A stretch of DNA of 64,000 nt, from contig NZ_JH621247.1 in assembly GCF_000255455.1 (NCBI RefSeq), positions 80,272 through 144,271 on the forward strand, given 5' to 3'. Shown one piece after another: positions 18,129 through 28,347 of this stretch (the stretch's first letter is position 1; each line of letters starts with the position of its first letter). Origin of the DNA: Aquimarina agarilytica ZC1 (GTDB lineage: Bacteria > Bacteroidota > Bacteroidia > Flavobacteriales > Flavobacteriaceae). A program made the translations under genes and the position numbers. The notes below the pieces were generated by a model that was not told the DNA's origin, did no database searches, and worked only from the letters and a program-made list of their open reading frames with translations.

Positions 18129-19019
18129 TAACTTTATCAACCAATGAGGTAAATGTAATAGTACTAATCTTTTAAAAGATAGATTGCTTAAGTTGATTTG
18201 TGATTTAAATTCTTTGAATTTTCTTTTTTTTCCTAAAATTTTGTATTGATTAGCAATAGCAAACCTATTTTGGTCTAAATAAGATTTTAAATAAGGTGTA
18301 TTGCCTTCAGAATTTTTATTTTTTGAAATTAATAGCGCTTTATTGTCTATATTTTTTGAGTCGGATAAAGAATCAAAAACAAATAGTGCATAAATTGTTG
18401 TTTCTCTTTTGTTAAATATAAATGAATGTTTTATTCCTAATCGAGTCCATAAGTCGATATCTTGTATGGATATAATATCTGGATCAAAAAAGAAATCATT
18501 ATCAAGTATTAATTTCTTTTCAATACAAACTGCAGAGGTCCATGCGATATCGGCAATTAAACTGCTTTTAAAGTAATTTTGAATAATGTATAAGTCTTCA
18601 AATTCTGGTTTAGGTAAATAACTAAAACGGTTTTCTTTATACGTGTTTTTCTTAGTTTCTACTTTATAATTGTTACAGAAAATTTTATACTCTGGATATG
18701 CGGAAATAGCTCTATTTAATTCAGAAAGATGATTAGGAAACCAATAATCATCAGCATCTAAAAAAGCGATGTATTTTCCATTAGCAAATTTTATCCCATT
18801 ATTACGTGCTGTTGAAACACCGCTATTTTTTTGAGAATAAATTTTAATTTTTTTATCATTTATTTTTTCAACAACAGATAAGCTGTTATCTGTTGATCCA
18901 TCATTTATAATTATTATTTCATAATCAATGAAATTCTGTTTTAAAGCAGAATCTAGTGTGGTCTTTATAAAATCTTCTTTATTGTATAATGGTATTATTA
19001 CTGAAAAAAATGGTGTCAT
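18111..19019 (-). CDS. GT2 family glycosyltransferase
   Basis: An inverting GT-A glycosyltransferase. The N-terminus FFSVIIPLYNKEDFI and the motifs DYEIIIINDGSTDNS, ARNNGIKFANG and FLDADDYW (D-x-D, metal and nucleotide binding) are classical GT2. I chose the ATG at 19019, which gives MTPFFSVIIPLYNKE and 302 residues; a longer frame from 19064 adds a hydrophobic 15-residue stretch not expected in this family. The 3' end overlaps the convergent ketoisomerase gene by 18 bases. Donor and acceptor unknown. Confidence 0.85.
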   Translation of the reverse strand: MTPFFSVIIPLYNKEDFIKTTLDSALKQNFIDYEIIIINDGSTDNSLSVVEKINDKKIKIYSQKNSGVSTARNNGIKFANGKYIAFLDADDYWFPNHLSELNRAISAYPEYKIFCNNYKVETKKNTYKENRFSYLPKPEFEDLYIIQNYFKSSLIADIAWTSAVCIEKKLILDNDFFFDPDIISIQDIDLWTRLGIKHSFIFNKRETTIYALFVFDSLSDSKNIDNKALLISKNKNSEGNTPYLKSYLDQNRFAIANQYKILGKKRKFKEFKSQINLSNLSFKRLVLLHLPHWLIKLLLNFR

Positions 19020-19103
19020 AAAAATTAAAAATATAAGTAAATAAAAGTAATTTTTTCTAGACAAAGAAAATTACTAATATTTGTTTTAATTAAGATTTAA
19101 GTT

Positions 19104-20231
19104 TTGGCATCAAAAAAAATTCAAATTATAGCATTTAATAATCCTTACCCTGTAAATTATGGAGGGGTTATTGATGTTTTTTATAAGATAGAGGCACTAA
19201 AAGAAATAGGTTATCAGGTATATTTGCATATTTTTTATGATGATAGAGTTAATATCTCGGTTTTAGAAAAACTATGTGAAGAGGTTTATCTGTACAAAAG
19301 AAACAAATTATTTTATAATTTTTTTAGTTTAATACCTTTTAGTGTTAAATCAAGAAATTCAAAGGAGTTGTATGCAAGGATAACAAATAAGACAAATATT
19401 CCTGTGCTTTTTGAAAGTATTCAAACTACATATATTCTTAAAAAGTTTCATTTTAATAATGAAACTTTAGTAAGAACTCACAATATTGAGCATGAATATT
19501 ATTTTGGTATAGCTAAGAGTGAGTCTTGTTTTTTTAAAAAGCTTATTTTTTATATAGAAGGTTGGAAGTTAAAAAGATATCAGTCTGTGTTGAAAAAAGC
19601 GGATATAATATTGACACTTTCGGAAAGAGATACGAGTTATTTTAATTCGATTTTTAAAGGGAAAACACTATTCCTGCCTGTGTTTCATGGAAATAAAAAG
19701 GTGAAAGAAACTATGAATTCTAAAAGCAAATTCGCTCTTTATCATGGTGATCTTTCAATTTCAGATAATGTAGAGTCGGCAATTTTTATATGCTCACTTT
19801 TTTATAATTTAAAACAGGAACTGGTTATAGCTAGTTCTGTTTTGCCAAATCGTATCAAGAAAATTATAAAAAATTATTCAAACATAAAATATATAAATAT
19901 TAGAGAAGAAGAGGTTTTAGAAGATCTGTTGGCAAAAGCACATGTTAATATATTAGTATCACTACAAGAGTCTGGAACTAAATTAAAGGTGTTTAATGCT
20001 TTGTATAAAGGGAAATATTGTATTGTGAATGCTAATATAGTTGATGATAAAAATATACTAAAACTATGTTATGTAGCCAATACAAAATCTGAATTCCAGA
20101 AAAGTATACAAGAAATTTTTGGTAAGGATTATCAATTTTCAAGTGAACGAGCTCGCGTATTGAAAAATTATGAATCGTTGAACTTGGTTAAAAAGTTATC
20201 CTACTACCTTGAGACTAATAAAATCACATAG
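19104..20231 (+). CDS. GT-B glycosyltransferase
   Basis: A 375-residue glycosyltransferase beginning IQIIAFNNPYPVNYGGVIDV, the pattern of Bacteroidota GT4-like enzymes with the glycine-rich acceptor loop YGG. VRTHNIEHEYYF and the C-terminal LLAKAHVNILVSLQESGTKL are also typical. The start is a TTG at 19104: the conserved N-terminal motif begins only five residues later and no ATG lies nearby upstream. It is the last recognisable glycan gene of the region. Donor and acceptor unknown. Confidence 0.8.
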   Translation: MASKKIQIIAFNNPYPVNYGGVIDVFYKIEALKEIGYQVYLHIFYDDRVNISVLEKLCEEVYLYKRNKLFYNFFSLIPFSVKSRNSKELYARITNKTNIPVLFESIQTTYILKKFHFNNETLVRTHNIEHEYYFGIAKSESCFFKKLIFYIEGWKLKRYQSVLKKADIILTLSERDTSYFNSIFKGKTLFLPVFHGNKKVKETMNSKSKFALYHGDLSISDNVESAIFICSLFYNLKQELVIASSVLPNRIKKIIKNYSNIKYINIREEEVLEDLLAKAHVNILVSLQESGTKLKVFNALYKGKYCIVNANIVDDKNILKLCYVANTKSEFQKSIQEIFGKDYQFSSERARVLKNYESLNLVKKLSYYLETNKIT

Positions 20232-20409
20232 TTTTGTTAGTCTTGAATAAATTAACGTTAATATTTTTATAATAGAAGCATGATTGTTATGAAACTATTT
20301 AAAAAAAAGATAAACGTTTTTTAGTGTATTATGTATGAATTTAACCTTAGTTCGTGTTTTTTGAAACAAAGCGATCTAGAGTTTTTATTGAATACAAAAT
20401 GATTTAAAA

Positions 20410-21093
20410 TTAATTTTTTCTTTGTACCACCTCAAAAATCTTTTGATTTTCGCACTTTAAGGTTTTTGAAGGATATTTTAAAAGTAATGCATAATCATGT
20501 GTGGCCATTAAAATAGTATTCCCATTGGCATTAATTTCTTTGAGTAGGGCCATTACTTCCAGGGAAGTTTGTGGGTCTAAGTTTCCAGTAGGCTCATCGG
20601 CTAAAATAAGTTCGGGATTATTTAATAAAGCCCTAGCAATAGCAATACGTTGTTGCTCACCGCCCGAAAGTTGATAAGGGTAAATAGTACCCTTTGATTC
20701 CATGCCAACTTTTGTGAGTACTTCCTTAATGCGGTTTTCTATTTTGTCTTTTTCTTTCCATCCCGTAGCTTTTAGAACAAATGCCAAGTTATTATTAACA
20801 GTACGATCATTAAGTAATTTGAAATCTTGGAAAACAACACCAAGTTTTCTTCTTAAAAAAGGGATTTTTTTTTCTTGTAGTCCATTAAGTTTAAAATTTA
20901 CGATTTCTCCTTCACCTTGGACAAGCGCTAAATCTCCGTAAAGTGTTTTTAAAAAACTACTTTTTCCAGAGCCAGTTTTTCCGATAAGATACACAAAGTC
21001 ACCTTTTAAGACTTGTAAGGAAACGTTGGATAATACTGCTTTTTCACGTTGAAAAATAGTAACATTAGTTAATTTTAGCACTGCTTCACTCAT
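20410..21093 (-). CDS. ftsE: ABC transporter ATP-binding protein FtsE
   Basis: A 227-residue ABC ATPase. Walker A GKTGSGKS (38-45), signature LSGGEQQR (142-149) and Walker B ILADEPTG (163-170) are intact. The sequence is of the FtsE type (VFQDFKLLNDRTVNNNLAF), which with FtsX regulates septal peptidoglycan hydrolases at the division site. No ftsX lies next to it in this window, and the closest permease (30460-31692) is of LolCE type. Divergent to the TPR protein gene, an arrangement I recall in other Flavobacteriaceae. Confidence 0.85.
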   Translation of the reverse strand: MSEAVLKLTNVTIFQREKAVLSNVSLQVLKGDFVYLIGKTGSGKSSFLKTLYGDLALVQGEGEIVNFKLNGLQEKKIPFLRRKLGVVFQDFKLLNDRTVNNNLAFVLKATGWKEKDKIENRIKEVLTKVGMESKGTIYPYQLSGGEQQRIAIARALLNNPELILADEPTGNLDPQTSLEVMALLKEINANGNTILMATHDYALLLKYPSKTLKCENQKIFEVVQRKN

Positions 21094-21407
21094 AATACTC
21101 CTGTAAATTGTAATGGTAAAATTATAAAACTAAATCAGTTTGCAAAATAAAGTAAAGGTTTTAGTGTTTTTAAAATAAGGAATAGGTAAGTATAGGGTAA
21201 ACTGAAGCAATTTAATTTTAGAAAAGTATGTTGTTATTGAGGATGTTTTATCAATTTTAAGCTTGTATTTTGTGAATTTGATAGCTGCAGAAGGCAAAAT
21301 ATTTCAAGAATTTTTAAGTTTTACTTATTTAGTAATTATTGTAAATTAATTCCTTCATAGTGGGAGTATCTTAATATATTTGGAATAGGGTTTATTTTTT
21401 TAATTTC
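21094..21407. other. 314-bp divergent intergenic region
   Basis: Promoters of ftsE (-) and of the TPR gene (+) must lie here. On the plus strand TATATTTG at 21375-21382 matches the -7 consensus and would start transcription about 15 bases before the TPR gene ATG, but no TTG element lies 19-21 bases upstream. Nothing else was seen. Confidence 0.35.
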
Positions 21408-24400
21408 ATGAAGAAAAGTTCGATTATTACCTGTTTTTTTGTGTTGATATCATCATTGGTTTTAGCACAGCAGACCGAAATTTATAACACCACCAACGGG
21501 TTATATCAAAGAGCAGTTGATTTATACAACAATAAAGAATTTGCTGCAGCTCAAAGTTTTTTTAGAAAAGTACAAGCTACAACTGTTGATCAAAATGTAA
21601 AAGCAAATACTTCTTATTACATTGCTCAATCTGCCGTGCAAATGCAACAGAGAGGAGCCGATGTTTTAATGACAAATTTTGTAACTGATTACCCTACGCA
21701 CCCCAAACGTAATAGTGCTTTTTTTGGAGTAGGGAGTTACTATTTTAGTGTCGGAAAGTATGCGCAAGCCCGTAAATGGTATCAAGATGTTGATGAGCAG
21801 CGTTTGAGTGCACCAGCACTTGAAACCTTTTACTTTAATAAAGGATATTCATTGTATCATTCAAAAAGATATGATGATGCTAAAAAATCATTAGAGCGCG
21901 TTGTAGGCTCCGAAAAATATGGAGAGCAAGCAAAGTATTATCTGGGGTATATAGCTTACAAGGCTAATGATTATGACCAAGCAGATACTTATTTTAATGA
22001 AGTAAGTGATTCTGAAAATTACAATAAGAGCTTATCTTATTACAAAGCAGATCGTAATTTTAAAAAGGGGGAGTTTCAAAAAGCGATTGATAATGCAGAA
22101 CCTCGCTTGGTGAATGCAAATACCAAAGATAAATCACAACTAAATAAAATTATTGGGGAAAGTTATTTTAACCTTGAAGACTATGAAAAAGCAGTTCCGT
22201 ATTTAGAGGCTTATAAGGGAAACAAAGGAAAATGGAGTAATACCGATTATTATTTATTAGGGTATTCATATTACAAACAAGGGGAGTATAGCAAAGCAGT
22301 TTCTCAATTTAATAAAATCATAGCAGGTAAAAATGCAGTAGCTCAAAATGCTTATTATCACTTAGCGGATGCCTATTTAAAATCGGAACAAAAGCAACAG
22401 GCTTTAAATGCATTTAAGAATGCTTCGGAAATGAATTTTGAAGCTATTATAAAAGAGGACGCCACTTATAATTATGCAAAATTAAGTTACGAAATAGGGA
22501 ATTCTTTTGAAAGTGTGCCCGCAGTGTTAAAAACATTTTTATTAAAATATCCAGATTCATCGCACAAGCAAGAAATAGCCACGTTGTTGGTAGATTCTTA
22601 TTTGTCAACAAAAAATTACAAGGAAGCTTTAGTAGTTTTAGATTCAGGAAAAGGAACGGAAAATAAAAAAGTATTTCAAAAAGTGTTGTTTTATAGAGGG
22701 TTGGAGTTGTTTAAGGAAAAAGATTTTAAAGAAGCGATTCTTCTTTTTGATAGGGCAATTTCCACAGATGCCTTACCTGACTTTACACAACGTGCTCAGT
22801 TTTGGAAAGGAGAAAGTTACTACGCGTTAGAGGATTTTGTAATAGCAATTTCAAATTATAAAGCGGTAAAAGAAAGTGGTGATAATACTTGGGAAGAATT
22901 AAAGTTAACAACCTACCAGTTAGGTTACAGTAACTTTAAAATTAAAGCCTATGACAAGGCAATTGATTATTTTAAGAAATTTATAGCTTCAAATCCAGAG
23001 CAGTTTTATTTACAAGATGCCACATTGCGTTTGGCAGATAGTTATTTTGTGACGGCTAATTATTGGCCAGCAATGGAAACATACAATAAATCCATAGCTC
23101 AAAAGCACAAGCGTGCAGATTATGCTCATTTTCAAAAAGCAATTAGTTATGGTTTTGTAAATAAGCATGATCGGAAAATACAGGATTTAGAGGCTTTTTT
23201 AATTAACTTCCCAGATTCGGGTTACAGGGATGATGCTTATTATGCTTTAGCTAATGCATATGTGGCTAAAAATAATATCAATAAGGGTTTAGAAAATTAC
23301 AAGCAACTTAGAAGTGAATTACCTAAAAGTGCATTTGTTTCTAAAGCACTTTTAAAAGAAGGCTTAATTTTTTATAACGATAATAAATCACAAAAGGCGT
23401 TAGATAAGTTTAAACTTTTAGTAGCAGAGCATTCAAATACTACAGAAGCTTTGCAAGCCGTTAAAACAGCCCGCTTGGTGTACATTGATTTAGGAAAAAC
23501 AGATGAGTATGCGGAATGGGTTAAATCATTAGATTTTGTTGATATTTCTAATGAGGAATTGGATAATACCACCTACGAAGCAGCAGAAAAGCCCTACCAG
23601 GAAAATAATATAAGTAAAGCAATTGTTGGTTTTGAAAAATACTTGAAACAATTTCCTAAAGGTTTACATAAGCTGAATAGTCATTTTTATTTAGGACAAT
23701 TGTATACTAAAAAAGGGGATAAACAACAAGCTTTGCCTCATTATTTGGCTGTTGCTGAAATGGATAAAAATGAATACACAGAAACGGCTCTTTATAAAAT
23801 TTCGCAAACCTATTTGGAAAACAAATCTTATGATAAAGCTATTTCATTTTTAAAACGTTTAGAAGAAAGTGCTGATTTTACTCAAAATAGCATATTTGCC
23901 CAATCTAATTTGATGAAATCATATTATGAACAAAAGCAGTTTGAAGAAACATTAGTTTATTCGGAAAAAGTACTAGTCAATTCAACTATTGAAACGAGTA
24001 TTAAGGCCGATGCTCAAATTTATAAAGCTAGAGCAGCATTGGCACTTCAAAAAACAGGAATAGCAAAAAAAGCCTACGCAGAAGTAGCAAAAATAGCTAC
24101 GGGTAAATTAGGTGCCGAGGCGATATATAACTTAGCTAATTTTAGTAATCAAAACGGAGATTACGAAATTTCAAATAATTATGTGCAGCGTTTAGCAAAA
24201 GATTATTCGGCTTATAAAGAGTTTGGAGCTAAAGGACTAGTACTTATGGCTAAGAATTTTTATGGATTAGGGGATGCCTATCAAGCTACTTATTTGTTAG
24301 AATCAATAGTAAAGGAGTTTACAAGCTACCCCGAGGTTATAAGTGAAGCTAAAGAATTACTACAAAAAATTAAAGCAGAGGAAGCTAAAACAAATTCATC

Positions 24401-24413
24401 AATCAAAGAATAA
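21408..24413 (+). CDS. Large periplasmic TPR repeat protein
   Basis: A 1001-residue protein with a signal peptide (cleavage near LVLAQQ, residue 20) followed almost entirely by tetratricopeptide repeats: recurring pairs of helices with the A...Y...G/A..Y..A pattern (for example YNNKEFAAAQSFFRKV, YLLGYSYYKQGEYSKAVSQF). TPR arrays are protein-binding scaffolds. It is 11 bases ahead of a beta-barrel gene on the same strand, so the two probably work together at the outer membrane. No enzymatic domain. The TPR-plus-barrel pair downstream of divergent ftsE is, as I recall, widespread in the family, so this is probably a core function without a known name. Confidence 0.8.
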   Translation: MKKSSIITCFFVLISSLVLAQQTEIYNTTNGLYQRAVDLYNNKEFAAAQSFFRKVQATTVDQNVKANTSYYIAQSAVQMQQRGADVLMTNFVTDYPTHPKRNSAFFGVGSYYFSVGKYAQARKWYQDVDEQRLSAPALETFYFNKGYSLYHSKRYDDAKKSLERVVGSEKYGEQAKYYLGYIAYKANDYDQADTYFNEVSDSENYNKSLSYYKADRNFKKGEFQKAIDNAEPRLVNANTKDKSQLNKIIGESYFNLEDYEKAVPYLEAYKGNKGKWSNTDYYLLGYSYYKQGEYSKAVSQFNKIIAGKNAVAQNAYYHLADAYLKSEQKQQALNAFKNASEMNFEAIIKEDATYNYAKLSYEIGNSFESVPAVLKTFLLKYPDSSHKQEIATLLVDSYLSTKNYKEALVVLDSGKGTENKKVFQKVLFYRGLELFKEKDFKEAILLFDRAISTDALPDFTQRAQFWKGESYYALEDFVIAISNYKAVKESGDNTWEELKLTTYQLGYSNFKIKAYDKAIDYFKKFIASNPEQFYLQDATLRLADSYFVTANYWPAMETYNKSIAQKHKRADYAHFQKAISYGFVNKHDRKIQDLEAFLINFPDSGYRDDAYYALANAYVAKNNINKGLENYKQLRSELPKSAFVSKALLKEGLIFYNDNKSQKALDKFKLLVAEHSNTTEALQAVKTARLVYIDLGKTDEYAEWVKSLDFVDISNEELDNTTYEAAEKPYQENNISKAIVGFEKYLKQFPKGLHKLNSHFYLGQLYTKKGDKQQALPHYLAVAEMDKNEYTETALYKISQTYLENKSYDKAISFLKRLEESADFTQNSIFAQSNLMKSYYEQKQFEETLVYSEKVLVNSTIETSIKADAQIYKARAALALQKTGIAKKAYAEVAKIATGKLGAEAIYNLANFSNQNGDYEISNNYVQRLAKDYSAYKEFGAKGLVLMAKNFYGLGDAYQATYLLESIVKEFTSYPEVISEAKELLQKIKAEEAKTNSSIKE

Positions 24414-24424
24414 GTAACGTATTT

Positions 24425-26143
24425 ATGAGTTTATTTTTTAATAATAGAAGTGTACTATTTGTTGTGTTTTTTATTGGAGTATTAGGTTATTCCCAAACAA
24501 AAAAAGAAGAAAACGATACTTTGAGTACCGAAAAGGTGGTGATAGTAAAAACATTTAATCCTACGATTAATGATGCTTTTAAGATTCACCCAGAGCCTAA
24601 TTTTGATGAAAAAGAAGCATCTATTAAGGAACCCTTAAAGTTTCAGATCAATTCCGTGCCAGTGGCAAGTACTTTTGTGCCCGAAAAAACAAAATCAATT
24701 GCTGTAAAAAAAGAAGCCCCAGAAGCCTCATTTAAAAATTATGCGTTATTAGGAGCAGGAAATTTTGGAAATGTTTTAGCTGAAGTATTTAGTAGTATTG
24801 ATATAAATAAAGAAAGTCAATTTACAGCTTTGTTGGAGCATCAATCATCTCAAGGCGGTATCAAAAAGGTAAGGCTTGACGACTTTTTTTATGATACGGG
24901 GGTACAACTAAGCTTTGGAAAACAGCAAAAACGTAAACAATGGACAATAGACTTAGAAGCACAACATCAATTGTATAATTGGTATGGTTTATCCAGTAAT
25001 TTAGAAATTCCCGAAGAACAATTTAATGCCATTGATCCATCACATAGTTTTATTGATGTTAATTTAGGAGGGAATTTACAGTTAGATCATGAGGTGTTTA
25101 ATACGGCTAATGTTAGGTTTAGACATTTTAGAGATGATTATGAGAGTACAGAAAATAACTTAAAACTGAATCCTAAATTTACAGCACCTTTGGATGATTA
25201 TCCTATTTCGATACCCATAATTTTTGATTATTTAAGTGGTGAGTTTGCAGATAATAATGTGTTTCAAGGTTCGAAATATAGTTTTTTAATATTAGGAGTT
25301 CAGCCTACTATAGCATTAAATTTTAAAGGGGTAGATGTCAAAATTGGAGTTTCAGGTTTTTTAAGTAATGATTTTGAAAATAGTGAGTTAAAATTAACAA
25401 TCCATCCTAATTTAACCGCTAATTATAATTTTAACGCTTATAATTTAAGTGTTTTCGGAGGAGCTACAGGTGGTTTAAAACAAAATACATATCATGAAGC
25501 CATTGAAAAAAATCCGTTTGTTGCTCCTGGAATTGGAATCACTCCAACAAATCAGGTATTTAATGCATTTGGAGGCGTGCAAGGACAATGGCAAGAAAAA
25601 TTTTCATACATGTTAAAGGGAGAAGCGGAGTTTGTAAAAGACTATGCCTCTTTTATTAAAAATCCGATATTGAATTCAGCAACAGAAAATTTGAATTATG
25701 GGTTTAATAATTCTTTTGGATATTTTTATCAAGATTATGTAGCGGCAAAAATTACTGCCGAAGTTGGTTATGAGGAGCAAGGTTTATTTAATGTACTTTT
25801 GCAAACAACTTTTGCTAGATATAATGAGACACCAAGGCAGCCTTTAAATATACCCGCTTTTACAACAAGTGCTAGGGGGAATTATATTGTTAATAGTGCA
25901 TGGAGTATTGGAGCTAATATTTTTTATGTGGGAGTTAGAGAAGACCGTGATAGATTAAATAGTGATTTATATACAGAATTAGACGGTTACTTTGATCTTA
26001 ATTTACGTGCAGATTATAAAATTACAGATCAATGGTCGGCTTTTGCATTAGGGAATAATTTAACAGGACAAAATTACGAACGTTGGTTAGACTACCCTGT
26101 ACAGGGAATTCAACTTTTAGTAGGTGCTAAGTATAAATTTTAG
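24425..26143 (+). CDS. Outer-membrane beta-barrel protein (TonB-dependent-receptor-like)
   Basis: A 572-residue outer-membrane protein with a signal peptide ending near GYSQT. After a short N-terminal part with STEKVVIVKTFNPTINDAF (residues 32-50), the rest is alternating beta strands with aromatic ends, closing YPVQGIQLLVGAKYKF, the terminal-F strand that the BAM complex recognises. No plug domain is evident, so it is a barrel resembling the C-terminal part of TonB-dependent receptors rather than a full receptor. It shares an operon with the TPR protein. Confidence 0.75.
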   Translation: MSLFFNNRSVLFVVFFIGVLGYSQTKKEENDTLSTEKVVIVKTFNPTINDAFKIHPEPNFDEKEASIKEPLKFQINSVPVASTFVPEKTKSIAVKKEAPEASFKNYALLGAGNFGNVLAEVFSSIDINKESQFTALLEHQSSQGGIKKVRLDDFFYDTGVQLSFGKQQKRKQWTIDLEAQHQLYNWYGLSSNLEIPEEQFNAIDPSHSFIDVNLGGNLQLDHEVFNTANVRFRHFRDDYESTENNLKLNPKFTAPLDDYPISIPIIFDYLSGEFADNNVFQGSKYSFLILGVQPTIALNFKGVDVKIGVSGFLSNDFENSELKLTIHPNLTANYNFNAYNLSVFGGATGGLKQNTYHEAIEKNPFVAPGIGITPTNQVFNAFGGVQGQWQEKFSYMLKGEAEFVKDYASFIKNPILNSATENLNYGFNNSFGYFYQDYVAAKITAEVGYEEQGLFNVLLQTTFARYNETPRQPLNIPAFTTSARGNYIVNSAWSIGANIFYVGVREDRDRLNSDLYTELDGYFDLNLRADYKITDQWSAFALGNNLTGQNYERWLDYPVQGIQLLVGAKYKF

Positions 26144-26214
26144 CTATGTGAACTTGGATGCTGAGTTTGTTTATTGCCAATATTTATTAAGGAACTCTTA
26201 ATTTAATTGTTTAA

Positions 26215-27036
26215 TTAGCGACCTCCATTGGCTTGTAGGTCTTTTACACATAAAGGATCAAGTTCTAATGCTTTTATGTTTCCCATTAAATTGCTTTCAA
26301 AAAGTGCGTTGGCTTGCATAAGGCAACCTCTAACATTGCAATGTTTATTAGGCTTACCGTTTTCGTCTGTGTCTTCATGAGGTGTTTGCATTCTAGTTCC
26401 TAAATTAACTAAACCAAGCAAATGGCAAAATTCATGCTGTAATGTAAAAGTTTCAACTCTAGCTAAAACTTCATCGGGGATAACTGAATTACTTTGATTA
26501 ACTATTTTTTTTAAAGTATTTTCGTAAACAACCATAGATGTATTTCGATAAGCAGAGCCTAAAACCAAACTAGACATAGAATCGTTATCATTATTCATTT
26601 CTCCTTCAGAGTTTTCTGGATTAGCATCGGCATCACTAAAGTAAATGAAAATAGCATGTTGGTTAGGCGTGCTTAATTGTGTGCGGTTTTTTTGTTCAAT
26701 GCTATCAATTTGTTTTATGCTAAGCTTTTTTTTATTGGTGCTAGCAATGCTACGTTGAATAACTTGAACACCGTTTGATTTAAATGTTCTTTTTTCAATA
26801 AAATTAACAAGATTTTCTACGGCTTCTTTTTTGGGTTCAAAACCTTTTACAGCAACTAATTCTAAAATCAATTTGTTATGCGTTTTTGAACTTAATAGTT
26901 CATTTGCAGAGTTTCCTGTACTTTGTAAATTTAGTATTCGAGGATTCCGATTGCCGTTTGAATCGTCATCACTTGCACAGGCTACAATGAATATAGTTAG
27001 TGCAATTACTTTGAAAAAAGTTTTAATAGATATCAT
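26215..27036 (-). CDS. Lipoprotein zinc metalloprotease-like protein
   Basis: A 273-residue lipoprotein with lipobox FIVAC and mature start CASDDDSNG, whose acidic run fits the Flavobacteriia surface-export signal. The zinc-binding motif is HEFCHLLGLVNLG (H201, E202, H205), an HExxHxxGLxN form with an asparagine where metzincins have a third histidine or aspartate. Four cysteines (HCNVRGC, LDPLC and C204) may be structural. Function is inference: a surface protease of unknown target. Confidence 0.7.
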   Translation of the reverse strand: MISIKTFFKVIALTIFIVACASDDDSNGNRNPRILNLQSTGNSANELLSSKTHNKLILELVAVKGFEPKKEAVENLVNFIEKRTFKSNGVQVIQRSIASTNKKKLSIKQIDSIEQKNRTQLSTPNQHAIFIYFSDADANPENSEGEMNNDNDSMSSLVLGSAYRNTSMVVYENTLKKIVNQSNSVIPDEVLARVETFTLQHEFCHLLGLVNLGTRMQTPHEDTDENGKPNKHCNVRGCLMQANALFESNLMGNIKALELDPLCVKDLQANGGR

Positions 27037-27081
27037 TCTTATGATTTTATTACATTTGTCTAACGCAAAAAATACTTATTT

Positions 27082-27615
27082 ATGAAATTCAAATGTTTTA
27101 GTTTAGTATTATTTTTAATACTCTCCTTACAATCCACAGCGCAACAATCCACATTAACTGAGTCAATAACTCAGTATTTAAATATTAATGGGACTACAGA
27201 ACAATATGAACATGCTGTAAGTTCGTTGTTAGTGATGTTAAAACAACAATACGTATCAAAGAATGTTCCAGAAACGGTATGGGAGGAGTTAAATCAGCAA
27301 AAACCTACAGCAATTAATCAAATTAAAGCCATGTTAGTTTCGGCTTACCGCACACATTTTGATCAAACGGAAGTTAATGACATGATTGAGTTTTACAAAA
27401 CGCCAACGGGTCAACAAATGATAACGGATCAAACAAAGTTGACTCAGGATGATCGTGATAAAATGTCATTTTTTTATAATTCACCAACCGGTAAAAAGAT
27501 TTTAGAAGAAAGTGATGCATTAAATCAATCCGTAAGTGAAATTAGTGAGAATTGGAGTAGAGCATTATATAAGTCTATGACAGCAAGACTTACAGAAAAA
27601 GGTTATGATCTATAG
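27082..27615 (+). CDS. DUF2059 periplasmic protein
   Basis: A 177-residue protein with a signal peptide (cleavage near STAQQ, residue 21). The body is helical and has the DUF2059 signature AYRTHFDQTEVNDMIEFYKT followed by PTGQQM and a second PTGKKI. The family is widespread, usually secreted, without a known reaction. A TACATTTG box at 27051-27058 could be its promoter -7 element. Its stop overlaps the convergent methyltransferase gene by 6 bases. Confidence 0.8.
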   Translation: MKFKCFSLVLFLILSLQSTAQQSTLTESITQYLNINGTTEQYEHAVSSLLVMLKQQYVSKNVPETVWEELNQQKPTAINQIKAMLVSAYRTHFDQTEVNDMIEFYKTPTGQQMITDQTKLTQDDRDKMSFFYNSPTGKKILEESDALNQSVSEISENWSRALYKSMTARLTEKGYDL

Positions 27616-28314
27616 TGTTAATCTAGCTAAATAGTCATAATGTGCTCCTTCAATAATTAACTCGCAGTTAAAATTATTAAATGCTGCAGCACGTTGTAAT
27701 GTATTGTAATCTACATATAGCCAGTCAAATTTTTGACTGGTTTTGTTTTTATATTCCAATTGGTATTGCATTTCACCATAATAGCCTTGTGCAGCATCTA
27801 CCCAATATTCGCCATTTTCATCTTCAAATAAATAAATGAGATCCGATGAATCTATAAGGATTTGTCCATTGGAGGTTAGTAAGCTTTTTAATTTGTTAAA
27901 AAAAGAAGCAAAATTAGTTAATGTTCCTACAATACCACTACCATTCATTAATAGTAAAATGGTATCATACGTGCCTTGATGAATATAAAAATCTTCATTT
28001 AAAACAGTAGTAACTCCTCTTTTTTTGCAAATTTCCACAGCTCCAGCTGAGGTGTCAATAGCAGTTAGGGTTAATTTTTTTTCGTTTTGAAGGTGCAATG
28101 AATGACTACCAGCTCCACAGCCTACATCGAGTACTTTTCCAAAAGATAAATCAAGCGCTTTTTGCTCAACTTTTGGCATTTCATTAAAAGTTCTAAACAA
28201 GTAAGGAATAGGAATTTCATCATCATCAAATTCATTTGATTTTACAATAATTGAATTTGGAATGCGAGTTTCAAAGTAGTCCGTTATGGCGGCGCCAAAA
28301 ATGTCATTTTCCAT
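27610..28314 (-). CDS. Class I SAM-dependent methyltransferase
   Basis: A 235-residue cytosolic methyltransferase. The SAM-binding motif I is VLDVGCGAGSHSLHL, preceded by the helix FNEMPKVEQKALDLSFGK, with motif II LTAIDTSAGAVEICK and LLLMNGSGIVG. I chose the ATG at 28314 (MENDIFGAAI): the longer frame from 28353 would overlap the divergent YkgJ gene and adds 13 unconserved residues. Substrate unknown. Confidence 0.85.
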   Translation of the reverse strand: MENDIFGAAITDYFETRIPNSIIVKSNEFDDDEIPIPYLFRTFNEMPKVEQKALDLSFGKVLDVGCGAGSHSLHLQNEKKLTLTAIDTSAGAVEICKKRGVTTVLNEDFYIHQGTYDTILLLMNGSGIVGTLTNFASFFNKLKSLLTSNGQILIDSSDLIYLFEDENGEYWVDAAQGYYGEMQYQLEYKNKTSQKFDWLYVDYNTLQRAAAFNNFNCELIIEGAHYDYLARLTL

Positions 28315-28347
28315 GGTGGGTGTAAAGTTATGTTTTACATTTGCTGT

